A DNA stretch of 64,000 nucleotides from Glossina fuscipes (taxonomy: Eukaryota > Arthropoda > Insecta > Diptera > Glossinidae), in assembly GCF_014805625.2 (NCBI RefSeq), contig NW_023998426.1, forward strand, positions 222,401-286,400, given 5' to 3'. A model generated the notes under the pieces. That model was not told the origin of the DNA and made no database searches. It saw nothing but the letters and a program-made list of their open reading frames with translations. Numbering within the stretch: position 1 is the stretch's first letter; each line of letters begins with the position of its first letter. This document shows, piece by piece, positions 35,596 through 47,800 of this stretch. The translations under genes were made by a program, and so were the position numbers.

Positions 35596-37539
35596 AAAAG
35601 ATAATGTAATAATACAACATAGTAGATATATTTATAAGTAATATTTTCGAATTTTATATTATACGTTGCGGTGTTTAAAGTTTATAGAAATGTATGGAAA
35701 TTTTGAAATTATTCCAATCTTTAATTAAATGTGGAATGTTTTGAAGGGATAGATCTATACCTATATCTTTTGTATAAACTTTTGAAGACATTTAGTCTTT
35801 TCGCATGGAATTTGGATCATATTGCACCATATTGGACTATTTTATAGACCTTTTCCTGAATAAATTTCTTATAAAAAATAAGTCTTCTTATGATCTTTCC
35901 CAGCTTCAACTTGTATTTTTTTTTTAAGGGAATGAAGAGTTATTGCTGATGTTTAGCCAACACTAACGCGAGTATAGATGATTTTCAAAACCTAAGTCTG
36001 CAGTTCCATTTAATGGTCAAACTAACGGCAAGCAAGCACAAACCCCGACTTTAAGGTGGACGGCGACCAAACTTATTCGCAGCAGTTTCAGCCTAGAAAT
36101 CAATATTTGTATAACGTCTGGCTGTGGATACAATTACGGATTAAGGCGAGATTATCTAATTGGGATCCTAGCAAGATTGGCAGTTTGAAATTGTTCTTTC
36201 CTTAAGTAAGGGGCTTTGCTTCATTTAAGTTTCCGATGCCGACTAATCTGTACAATATTATATTGGATAAATGCTTTTGGCCTGTTGGCGGTCTCGTACG
36301 GCATTTTACGGTTCAGAAAACGAAAGGACTCTAGATTACTTCTTTATCAAAATGTTTGCTGTCTGATCTCGTAATTATCGATAGTCCTTCTAAAGTCTGC
36401 TAACTGTAAATTTCATATAACTGTGCTACGGGGAAGATGGATGTTCTAAAGAAGTTTGTCAACATGGAAGGAATTACAGTGTTCACTTAACTCTTCTTAG
36501 CGTTACTTAGCGTATTTTTAATATTTTCATGGTTCTGCTTAATGTTATTGTAATATGCTTGAGAAGTTGATTTTTGAAAATGTAAAACATATTAAAGCAT
36601 ATAATATTTTTTTAACGTCTTTCACTAACTTAACTAAATTACTGGTTGCTAGTGCTACTTAGTTTTAAGGTCATTATACCTATTTAATTAAATACTTTGT
36701 ATACAGTTTGTCTCTTCACTTTTGTTTTATATTACTCATGTATTCTCATTGTTATGCTGAATGCTAGAACAGTTAATGGTTATACTTTAAGATAAATATG
36801 TTATAGCTCGGCTGGCGTTGTAAGTGTGTAGCTGAATTTTCTTGTGTGGAGTAAATAAATGAAATAGTCGACCTAGAAAGTGCAGAACCGTAAAGAGAAT
36901 ATCAGGATATTATTTTCGGTGCTAATGTTTGTTAGTGAGAGCGAAAAGAAGTGCGTAAGCGCGGGAAAATGATAAATCTACCAAAATCTGGAAGAACCCT
37001 GCAGCTTATGGATGTAACTAAAGTAAATAAATTCTTAAAAATATTGCTTTTCTCATTACTATGGGGGCGCTATCGACTCCTTAGTAGAAATAAAAATAAT
37101 TTGAGTTCCGTTTAATTGCAATTTTTTTATGCACTGACTTACAAATGAACAAGAGAGAGTTTTCAGTAGTATATATATTTCAATATATCATATATTTTAT
37201 CGTCAAATAATTTAAACCCATATTTAAAGTCCTGAAGAGAAATTTAAAATTATAATGCAAGAAATCATAGCTGATATCTTAAAGAAAATTATTCCGAATC
37301 TCTCGGCATCTTAAAGTGTAGGGATCTTGAATTTCCACACATTTAAACTTGAACTCGAAACTTTTCTCAGTAAATGTAGGATAGACTTAATAATTTTATA
37401 TATTCGTCAGTTTGTATACTACCTATTTACTTACTTAAACATCGTATATGTATACACTCCGAATGGCAAGAATAACCTCTAACCATCAGCAGACCTAATT
37501 CAAAACAACTAGCCAAAAAAAAAACCCTAGCAGACCAAG
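35596..37539. other. Intergenic, nothing recognised
   Basis: Ordinary AT-rich sequence. 'ggaatttggatcatattgca' near 35,809 may be a fragment of the long dispersed repeat. No exon motifs found. Confidence 0.4.
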
Positions 37540-37745
37540 GCGCACTTGAGAAGTGGTTGAAAAAGTGATCCGATCTCGTTTACAGTAGTGTTCGTCGTTG
37601 TGGCAAAAAACTTTAGTGTACCAAATTTCATCAAAATACCTCAAATTGGCCAGAATAACTTAATGGAATAGTAAAAGGCGGGACCATCTCATATCTTTCC
37701 CAAACATACAGAACCGCACAAACTGAATGCTACCCTTAGTGAGGT
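37540..37745 (-). repeat. Short-form dispersed repeat, partial
   Basis: Plus-strand landmarks: 'agaagtggttgaaaaagtga', 'tccgatctcgtttacagtag', 'aaatttcatcaaaatacctc', 'accgcacaaactgaatg', 'agtgaggtgg'. Left terminus absent. Confidence 0.45.
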
Positions 37746-38997
37746 GGAAAATAACATGAAATTTTCAAAAATATCATATATAAAATAAATGGAAAAATTT
37801 TCTAAAAAAATTCATTCAACAATTTTTTAAGATTTCAATTCTTTGATTTAAAAACGAAGAGAAAAATTATCTTCATAAATTGGAAGTCGCGCGTCACAGC
37901 TTCTGATTCATTCGAATTAATAAGATTTAGTTTAAATCACGCATACGCAACTTCATGTCGAACATCAAACATGCTGCACTTGAGTGCAGAAAAATCTCTT
38001 TTAGAGATTAGAAGCATAATGAAATGTAATCAATCTTAATGAGAAAAGTATAAGCTCAGATCAATCAATCATTGCTACTAATATAAATCACAAAATTTCA
38101 AAAGTATTGCACACTTATCTAATCACTCACTCACCTTGATAAAGTAGAATAAAAGAAAAAAAAATGCTTTTTTTAGTTATGAAGACATATTTTAGAAAAT
38201 TATTTCGTGAAAGAATATATCCCAAGAGATTATTTCTCACATCATCAGTACATATTTTTTTCCTTTAAGGAAAGAAGTTTTCTTAAATCACACCATATTT
38301 AGATGAAGACACAATCCGTTTGCAAAAAAATTATATTCGTGTTAAGACGAATCTTGAACACCCACTACAAAAGATAAATAGATGGAAATTAATAATAATG
38401 AGGTTACCACTATTACAACCGCTATTTGCAACCACTTTAAATTTCTCTAGTAAATGGTAATCCAATCGTCTATTTCGTCTAAATTATTTTAACATATATT
38501 TTCAAAAATTTTGTTGTTGCTCCTTTGGACAAAAAAAGATAGTTTCAATTCTTCTTCGAAACTGGTTTGGGTAAATTAAGGAATAGTTGAGCTTAATTTT
38601 TAAATCAATTGTTTCGATTTTCATAACTTCCATAATAGAGAAAGCGATACAAGTGGACAGGTTGACATGGTTATATTAATCCGGAACTTCATATTTGCAA
38701 TATATAAGCGGATGGCTACGTCTGCATTCCTCATGGCTCATATTTATGGATGTTACAATCGGAATGACGAAATTAATAGTCCACCATTCTCCAGTAGTAG
38801 GTATGAAAAATTTACTGTTGCTAATATGCGATCATGAAAATATTTAAGAAATTGTATGCTGCTTACTAGGTCATCGCGTGCATTGTCGTCATCGTTTCAG
38901 TAACACAACACACTAAACCATTTAAGGATAGTTGAAAAACAAGCTTATTGTGAAAATGCATTTCACATCAACTTGGAAAAGTCATTATGTGTTTTCT
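37746..38997. other. Intergenic, downstream of DMAP1; nothing recognised
   Basis: AT-rich, no exon motifs. A possible variant polyadenylation signal for DMAP1 (AATAAG on the minus strand, near 38,945) lies about 50 bases beyond its stop codon. Confidence 0.35.
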
Positions 38998-40588
38998 TTA
39001 CACTGTCGAACTGCTGGCTGCATTTGACTCAGTTGGCTCGGCTTTAAACTGTGACGATTGTGTAAGGGAGGCAGGTATGTTTAAAGACTGCAATTTTTAA
39101 AGCAAAAGTGAGCTTTTCTTAAGTTTATTGAAATCTTCATTATATTTATAAATTTACCTTCCCTGGACACGCCGCTTCATATTGGTGTTTTAAGCTTTCC
39201 AATTCATACACACAAGTAGATAAAGCTGTACGCAGCTCACACAATAACACCATATCAGACCGCAGGTCATTGAAGGAATTACATATCTCCTCAGTAGGAG
39301 GAGGTGAGGGATCTTCGTTATAGAAAGATTAATTTTTTTATTGCAAACATCATTTATGATTATTTCATTGTACTAACCAACTTTAAATTCCTGTATAGCT
39401 TGTTCCAAAGCCTTTACCTTACGTTGTCCTATATTGGCAGGTAATTTCATCTTTTGTGATCTCAATGAAACTCCTGAACCTCTAAGATCTGCAAACTTAA
39501 TGCCACTGCCCCCAATTTCTATGGCGTTCACCACTGAATCGACCTTGGAAGGTCTGGGTTGGTGATGTAATTTTTTTTTGTGCAATTTCTTTTCATACTT
39601 CCGAGCGCTTTGGGCGTTAGCGGCAGCATCGCCTTGTTGATCGGCTTGTGATATAAGTTTTTGCAGATCTTGCGTCTTACGTTCACGTTCCTTCTTACGT
39701 GCTTCAATCTTTCGTAATTCATTGAGTAGATTTTGTTCTTCTTTCACTTGTTGACTGGTGCGTTCGAATAGTTTTTTTAATTGCTCTTTGCGACGGCGTT
39801 CGTGTTCTATATCAAACACAAAAGATTTCTTATCGTTACCGGCCGTTCCCGCCTTCGACTTGGATAATAAGCCAATTATTTCATAATAACGTTCTTTGAG
39901 ATCTTCCACGGTTTTAATACCATATTGGGTACGATCCCAACGATCGGCCATGATAATAAAACGTAAATCAAATCTATATCATAAAGATTATTTAAATCAG
40001 ACACGCGATTTATGCAAACACTTTTGTCCCTTACCTTTTGGCTAAGTCAAATAAATGATCCGTTTGCTCTTTGGTCCATTTCTGTGGATTAGTCTGCAGA
40101 TGTGCATTGTATTCGGCCAATGTGTATTCCGGTATTTGTAGATGCTTATTAAATTTAGCAAATGGGTATTCTTTGGGCTCGTCACTTAAACGTCTCCAAT
40201 GATGAAAAACGGCACCGTCCGTTCGAGCTAAGTTGGTGAATGGAGCCCATTCCCACTTACGTACTTTCTTCATGCCCAAACGAGCTTTGACTTGCTTATA
40301 TCCCGAACCGATGCCCAAAGCCGTATCAGTAGGCAGTAGCGGTGGAGCATCCTTATTGTCATTGTATAGCAAAGCAAATACCTCCCGATGCATGCCCTCA
40401 GGACGTTTAGACGGGCCTTTAGTTCTAATATATCAAAACAAAACATATTTTTAGAATATTTTTGAAAGTGTGTAAGATTTGCTTTACCTTTCAAAATTTC
40501 TTTTCTTTGTAACCAGAAAAGATTCTCGGCTAATTTCAGGAGTCATGGGACGCTCAATGTCCAAAATATCGCGGACGTCTGCAGTCAT
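38998..40588 (-). CDS. DMAP1: DNA methyltransferase 1-associated protein 1 (DMAP1)
   Basis: Five exons on the minus strand (40588-40488, 40424-40035, 39973-39378, 39312-39158, 39087-38998) join in phase to 443 residues, close to the family's usual length. All introns are GT-AG and short (63, 61, 65 and 70 bp). It starts MTADVRDILDIERP. The SANT/Myb-like region spans about 148-200, with 'WTKEQTDHLFDLAKR' across the exon 2/3 junction and 'FIIMADRWDR'. A charged coiled coil covers about 217-275 ('ERRRKEQLKKLFER'). The conserved C-terminal DMAP1 region runs about 320-413 ('GSGVSLRSQKMKLP', 'SFNDLRSDMVLLCELRTAL'), ending in a Ser-rich tail. DMAP1 is a nuclear subunit of the Tip60/NuA4 acetyltransferase and the SWR1/Domino-type H2A-variant exchanger; its SANT domain helps hold the complex together. 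It is transcribed away from MDN1, with 1.3 kb between start codons. No damage is visible. Confidence 0.97.
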
Positions 40589-41425
40589 TTTGTTTGTTAT
40601 TTAGATTGTCAATTATTAAGAATTTTTTTGCGCATTCCACGAATAATAACAATTTCCGAAAAGTTTTAATTCTATCATAGAAGTTTTTGTGACAATTGAT
40701 GTTTACGAGTATCGCGTGAGATTGTCAGGACAGAATTGCAAATCATTAAATAAATCGCAAGTGTTTCATTTTACACGTTTCAAGCAAAAAGCTAGAGAAA
40801 ATCGCAATTACTATCCGTAGCGAAACAATAATATCTTATCTTGATATCGCTATTCAAGAACTCACCCGCATTATTTGCGGAAATGCAATAAATTACAAAT
40901 GCAGAAAGCTTTTTTTCTTGGTCTGTTTAGACGAAAGGATTAAGACTGTTGACGTTAAGACCAATATATCCAGTTACCTAATAAGTTGAGTTTTTGTTGA
41001 TCCTTTGCTTTAATTTTCTCGATTTTATTGACGTTGTTGGTAGTTTAATTTGGTTCTTATTCTTCTTCTATTTTAATTGTGAATCTAATTTGTTACGAAA
41101 TTTTTCTTCAATTTTTTCTTAGTTGAGTTATAAGTTGAAGTATGCTTTTGCCAAGGATTAAAACTGAGGCGCCTTTTTTTTAAAAAGTTTCTTCCGCTGC
41201 CAATAGTGACTATAATTTGAAAGTTAAAACTTCAGTAAAATTTTCAAGTTCAAGTTTTAATTGCAAGATTGCAATAGCCTTGATTTTTAAGAGAAGAAAC
41301 AAGGAAAAGGAAATCTTAACGAAAAGACTTTCAAAAAATTGCAAATATTTTGTTTCGTCATTCCATCCTATTAACAAATGGATACCATGAGTGCTGTCTC
41401 ACCTAGTTTCCATTCTATCTACATA

Positions 41426-41527
41426 TATAAGTTGCTAGCGGCATTTAAAAATATCAAAAAGACTTTCTATACAAGTTGCAGAATGCACTATATACAAGTT
41501 GCCTGAGATTTATAAACAAGTTGAGGT
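41426..41527. repeat. Imperfect 22-23-bp tandem repeat
   Basis: The motif 'TATA(C/A)AAGTTG' recurs at about 41470, 41493 and 41516 (spacing 23), with a variant ('tatataagttgctag') two unit lengths earlier at about 41426. Units are short and imperfect. Confidence 0.4.
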
Positions 41528-41639
41528 ATTTTTTTAAAAACACAACAAAACTGGGACATATGGAAACGGGAGATTAATTTATATAGCTATAAGCTTGACA
41601 ACTCTACTTTGCTACACGTGCAATTATTTTGTTTTATGT

Positions 41640-41823
41640 TATTAGAAATTTTTTTTACCGTCTATCATCTGATTCATATGGTCGATTTTTGCTTAATGCA
41701 TTCCTTGGTCTAGAAGAAAAACCGTTCGATCTATATGAGGTAAACGAATTGGAAAGACCGGAACCACACCATTACGTTTCAGCCCAAAAAGAAAAAAAGT
41801 TGACAATCAATAAAGACTGTTAG
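41640..41823 (+). CDS. Possible last exon of an unrecognised small gene
   Basis: A frame open from about 41599 ends at a stop at 41821-41823. A good acceptor (ttttgttttatgttattag) falls just before 41643. The reading after it, including 'NFFYRLSSDSYGRFLLNAFL' and 'EVNELERPEPHHYVSAQ', has balanced, protein-like composition and no low-complexity bias, unlike the chance frames nearby. An AATAAA at 41809-41814 could serve as its polyadenylation signal. There is no in-frame ATG, so it would need an upstream exon; the best short candidate (ATG at 41374, 43 codons) has no good donor in phase. It ends 70 bases before the MDN1 start codon. I do not recognise the protein. It could be a small gene, an alternative 5' exon, or chance. 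Confidence 0.35.
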
Positions 41824-41893
41824 CAAAACCACATTTACAAAAACACTTGGCCATTGCTTTAACTATATTGATCTAATTCGAAAAGCATTCCAA

Positions 41894-44800
41894 ATGGAAT
41901 TCAATGTAAAAAAATTGCTTCATAATGTGCAATGGCTCCTGTCCATACTGCCACCAGATAAAAACAACACTAAACTTGTTTACTTGGAAAAGTTTATAAA
42001 GACTAAAGTAAGTATAAAAAATGAAAGTGATACGTATTTAATTTCTAATATATTTAAACAAAAATATAAATTAAATTGAAGGAATGCAACACTGAAGAAG
42101 TGAAACTTTTAATGGAGTGCTTAAGTGAACTTTTGCTTGATGAAACCTTCATAGAATCCATTGCAATATCCTTTGAAGATTGCTTGCTACTTTTAGTCTC
42201 CAATACGTTTGGTGGTAACGTTGAAGATACAGTGAACGTTAATAATTTTGCAGAATATCAAAGGAAATCTTTAGCTCTTGCGAAGCTGATGCATCTTTCC
42301 AACGATGTGAAGCAGTAAGTTAGGAAATTAAATGCAATATTTATGTTCTCACATATTCTGTTTAAAGATATGCCTTGAAATACTTTCTTAACAAGCCACC
42401 ACCGTTTTCATCTGCTGCGGATTTGAATCAATCTTTGCCCAATAAAAAGTCCAGACCTTTGCCGATTAAACCTACATCCTTCGATATTGTTAAATGTTGT
42501 TATCGGTTGTTGAAAGCAGATATCGATTACTTTAAAAATTTATGGAATTGGTCAGAGTTTGTGGACAAACATTTAACTGAGAAGTTTTTCAGTAAAAAAG
42601 GAAACCTTCAAGACGTATATATCAACCATATTTTAGCGTTTTTATGCGGTATGAATTCTATGCAACTGCGACAATTGAATCTTCGTATAGCTGTAAAATA
42701 TTTAATTGAATTCGAAGAACATAACAAGCTAACTTTGAAAAATTGGAGTTACAAAGAATCTGGACATGATACGATAACTTTGCCTTTACAGAGTAGCTTT
42801 GTTTGCAACGTCGAAGGCGTGCTTTTATCCGTATTCAACAAAGAAAACTATGATTACTACGATAATTTTCAGGACAGCATGGTTAAAGTTGATTCCACAA
42901 AAGCAAATTTACGTAGCATAGCTTTGGGAGTCGCCAATAGTAAGGCTATTTGCTTATCAGGACCTGTTGGATGTGGCAAAACAACGCTTGTTGAATACTT
43001 GGCACGTAAAACAGGAAGATTGACTCCAAAAATTATTGACGTTGAAGAAAATGATGAAGAAAATACTTTTGATGAAAAAATTGACGTAAAAGAACTGGAA
43101 ATAATCAAAGCAGGATTTAAACGTAAATCGTTAAACTTATCGAAGGGCACGCACTCACAAGATAGGATTTCTAAACGATCGGGGGAAAATGGATTCTTAC
43201 GTATCCAACTAGGAGATCAGACCGATTGCAAAATGCTATTAGGTCAATATCACTGTACAGATGTGCCGGGAGAATTCGTATGGTTGCCAGGAGTATTAAC
43301 GCAGGTAAGCCTTAAGAATCAAAATACACAATGCAATTTATCCAATGTCATCTCAGGCAGTTATGAATGGCTATTGGTTGCTTTTGGAAGATCTGGATTC
43401 TGCTACTCAAGACACTTATACGGTTTTAAGCAGCTTATTGGAAAATAAATGCCTTAGTGTCCCGGGATTTTCTGATTGCGTCAAAATAGCTCCGGGTTTT
43501 CAACTCTTTGTAACGGTCAGGTTCGAGCCTTATACTAATTACTAGCAAATTCATTGATAATATTTTGCTCTTTTTAGAACTCTGAAGTCATCCTCTTCAA
43601 ATACTGCCCAAAAAGCTTTACTCTCGTTCTTGGAAAAGTATCTCTATACTATTAATATATTGCCTTTATCACGCAATGAATTGTGTAAAGTTGTTGCCTC
43701 CAATTACCCGAAATTAAGTACAATCGCAAACCGCATCGTAGATGTATTTCTTATTTTTTCCAGCGGCGATCACAGTGTAGCCGACAATTTACGTCAACAA
43801 GAAGCGAATGACAAAGCGGATACCACCGACCATTACTTACAGTTGCCCTACGATGAAATATCCATATCCTCAATTTCTAGTTCGGGCCGTATGGTATCCA
43901 CACGCGATCTGATTAAATTATGCCAGAGATCGAATCCCACTTTTTCGGTGACTAGTACTGAGTGTGCGTATTTTGTCTTCCAGAATGCTGTAGATGTATT
44001 TTGCTCATATATACCGCAAAGTCGGGAGAAAGCAAAACTTATAACAGCTATTGGTGCCAAACTAGGTATAATACAATCACGCTGTGAGCATTTGGCGAAT
44101 GAATATAAGCCAGAAATAAAATTGAGTAAGGAATACATTAAAGTAGGCAGAGCTGAATTACAAACCCGTAAAGGAGTTGTTGACATCGTCGACGATGACA
44201 CGTCTGTATCCGAACGTTTAGAAAATCAAGCTTTTAAACGTATGAAACTTATGAATAGCAGAGCAAAGGATTTAGGTAAAGCCGATAAAAAGACTTCAAG
44301 TACTTTTTCGTTTACTCGTTTGGCTTCATGCATGCTGGAACGTATAGCCGTTTGCGTGCAGCAAGTTGAGCCTGTATTGCTTGTGGGTGAAACAGGCGTA
44401 GGGAAAACGTCTTCCGTCCAATATTTAGCTGAGCGCACCAAACACAAGCTGATGGTGGTTAACATGAACAATCAGTCCGATGTCTCTGACTTGATAGGCG
44501 GCTTTAAGCCAGTGGATCTCTCCTATGTTGTATTGCCATTGCGTTCAGAATTTGAGTTTTTGTTTCGTCACACTTTTAATGCGACTAAAAATGAATCATT
44601 TCTTACCAAATTTAGTATATGTTACAATCAAGGTAACTTTCCAGTGATCGTCAAACTAATGTTGAAAATTGTCAATTCGGTGTTTGAAAAAGCTGAACGT
44701 AATGAATTGCGGGATAAAGATCTGAAGCTGATTCCACGTTGGCGTTGCTTAAAAATCAAATTGCAAAAGCTTTGCAATCAATTAAACAAATCTATAAATA

Positions 44801-47800
44801 TATCTTTCGCATTCATCCCAGGCTCGCTAGTGAATTGCATTAAATTCGGTGATTGGGTGTTACTTGACGAAATTAACTTAGCTTCAGCCGAGACTTTGGA
44901 ATGTTTATCCACCATTTTAGAACCCGATGGTTCGGTAGTATTGTTGGAAAAAGGCGATTTTACTCCAGTGAAACGTCATCCCGATTTTCGTATATTTGCT
45001 TGCATGAATCCAAACACGGATGTGGGGAAAAAGGATTTGCCAGTAGGTATTCGTAATCGTTTCACGGAATTTTATGTCGATGAGATAACTTCAGAAGCAG
45101 ATCTTCGCTTACTGGTTTCGGATTATCTTAGGGCTACTGGCATTCAGAAGATTCAAACTATTACAAATATTGTGAAGTTATACATAAAACTAAAGCAATT
45201 AGCTCAATTAGAACTAAACGATGGTCTTGGCAACCGGCCAGTGTATTCTTTGCGTACTCTTTGCCGTTCGCTAAATATTTGTGCACGTAATTTATGCGGC
45301 TCGATAGAGCGCAATCTGTACGAATCACTCAGTTTAAGTTTCCTTACTCAACTGGATTCGAACTCGCACAATACGGTGCTACAGTTAATTCAGACAAGAA
45401 TGTTAAGTGACACGAAAGCTATACTCAAACAACAAATACCTAAGCCAAGCGATAGTTGCCTTAACTTCGAAGGCTATTGGATAGAAAAGGGCCCCAAAGA
45501 ATTACAAGAATGCAGTAACTACATCTTAACAGAAAGCGTACGGAATAACCTTAAGGACCTAACTCGTATTATTTCCATAGGCAAGTTTCCGGTCCTTTTA
45601 CAAGGTCCAACCTCCGCAGGTAAGACGAGCTTAATTGAGTATGTAGCCAAACGTAGCGGTAATTATTGCTTACGTATCAACAATCATGAACACACCGACC
45701 TACAGGAATATATAGGTACTTATACAGCTGATACGACGGGAAAGTTAACATTCAAAGAGGGCGTATTGGTTCAGGCAATGCGTCAAGGGTATTGGATTAT
45801 TTTGGATGAATTGAATCTTGCTTCCACGGAAATCTTAGAAGCTCTTAATCGAGTCCTCGATGATAATCGTGAGTTATTTATACCAGAGACACAAACAATA
45901 GTAAAAGCTCATCCGAACTTTATGTTATTTGCTACCCAAAATCCTCCCGGTTTATATGGTGGACGTAAGGTTTTATCAAGGGCATTTAAGAATCGTTTTA
46001 TTGAACTGCACTTTTCCGAAATTCCGCGTGCGGAATTAGAAGTAATTTTAGAGAAACGTTGCCTAATACCAGCTTCGTATGCTCGTAAAATGGTAGCTTG
46101 CATGGCTGATTTGCAAAAAAATCGCAAAACTACATCGAAAAATATCTTTACATTGAGAGATCTCTTTCGTTGGGGTAATCGTTATACATGGGCGGATAAG
46201 AAACTCTTAGAGGATCCAAAGTACGATTGGAATCAACATTTAATAGAGGAAGGATATTTAGTATTGTCGTCGAAAGTGCGCAGCGATTTGGAATTGCAGA
46301 TTATCGCAGAAGCGCTTTACAACAATTTTAAAAAACGGATCGTACTTTCGAAATTATTTAATATCGATTCAGATTTGAAAGAAGAATCGGCTGTAACAAG
46401 AGATATTATCCGAGAACTAAGAAATTATAGAGATCGTGCCGATATAGTATGGACTCGGAATATGACTCGTATGGCTGTTTTAACCGCTAAAGCATTACAA
46501 TTCAATGAACCGGTATTACTTGTCGGTCCTACAGGTTGTGGTAAGACCACGGTCTGTCAGTTGTTAGCAAAAATTCACAATGTCAAATTACGCATACTCA
46601 ACTGTCACATGCATACGGAAGGTGCTGACTTTTTAGGGGGGCTGAGACCCTGCCGTCAAAACGATAATGACGCTAATGACACAGCATCCAGCAAACTTTT
46701 CGAATGGTCTGACGGTCCTTTAATACATGCTATGCTGGAAGGTTCCTATTTTATGGCAGATGAAATATCTTTGGCCGAAGATTCGGTGTTGGAGCGTTTA
46801 AATTGTGTTTTAGAGCTTGAGAGAACCGTATTGTTGGCAGAGAAAGGAGGAATAACAACTAGCGAAAGTACAGACGAGAAAATTTGCCAAGAGTTTGTGA
46901 TACAAGCTCGGGATGGCTTTCAATTTCTAGCTACTATGAATCCTGGTGGAGATTTTGGGAAAAAGGAGCTTTCGCCAGCCTTAAGAAATCGTTTCACTGA
47001 AATCTGGTGTCAACCATCAGATACAAAAGAAGATCTGATACAGATCGCCAACAATTGCATGCAACAACACTTACTGACGATAGAAGAGAAAAACGAGGCT
47101 TTGACAATGGCCCAATATATAGTGGAAATAGTCTTGTTTATTCGGCAAAAAGTGGAAAAGTTTAAGTTCTCTATACGAGATATCTTAGCTTGGGCTAACT
47201 ATATCGTCAATAATAATCAATTAAGCTTTGGCGAGAAAGCATTTTTTGGCCTAGAAACCATATTTTTGGACGCTCTAGAAATGTTGTCATTTGAAAGCTT
47301 AAAGAAAATAGACGAGCTAAGGTCTCAAATTATAAACGAAGCATTAAACCAAGCCGCCAAAATATTAAAAAAACACGTAACACTAGAAGATTTGCTTGAG
47401 AAGAAAGGCAACCACGTAGAATATGTATCGCATCAAAAATTCGGGATAAAACCTTTCTTCATACCAGTGAATACACTTTCCAGCGTAAAGGCAGACGAAC
47501 ACTTTTTATTTGATGCTCCTACCACTAAGAAAAATTTATTTCGTCTACTTTCTGCCTTAACGCTGAAAAAACCTATTTTATTGGAAGGACCACCCGGTGT
47601 GGGTAAAACGTCTATTGTAGAAAGTATTGCTCAAGCAATAGGCTTTCAAATCGTGCGCATTAATTTATGCGAACACACCGATCTGGCCGATCTTTTTGGT
47701 ACCGATTTGCCTGCAGAAGATAATATTTTATATGCAGCTAAAGATCAAGAAAGCGAAGTCGTACAAATGGGTTCCTTTGTCTGGCGCGACGGACCTTTAC

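Larger units (their letters stand above)
40589..41893. promoter_or_regulatory. Divergent intergenic region between DMAP1 and MDN1
   Basis: The 1.3 kb between the two start codons must hold the DMAP1 and MDN1 promoters. I see no exact TATA box or DRE (TATCGATA) close to either start, which is usual for fly housekeeping genes. The right-hand part holds an imperfect 22-23-bp repeat (41426-41527) and a protein-like exon (41640-41823), both listed separately. Confidence 0.4.

Noticed and set aside
39373..39951. DMAP1 starting at the internal Met (192 codons)
   Set aside because: The frame continues upstream through three phase-matched exons to the normal DMAP1 N terminus; this Met is about residue 172.
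43515..43520. Earlier donor for MDN1 exon 4 (ACG|GTCAGG)
   Set aside because: It would shift exon 5 out of frame; the donor five bases later (AG|GTTCGA) restores phase and gives a continuous protein.
43848..44471. Minus-strand frames opposite MDN1 exon 5 (117 and 81 codons)
   Set aside because: Shadow frames of the long plus-strand coding exon.
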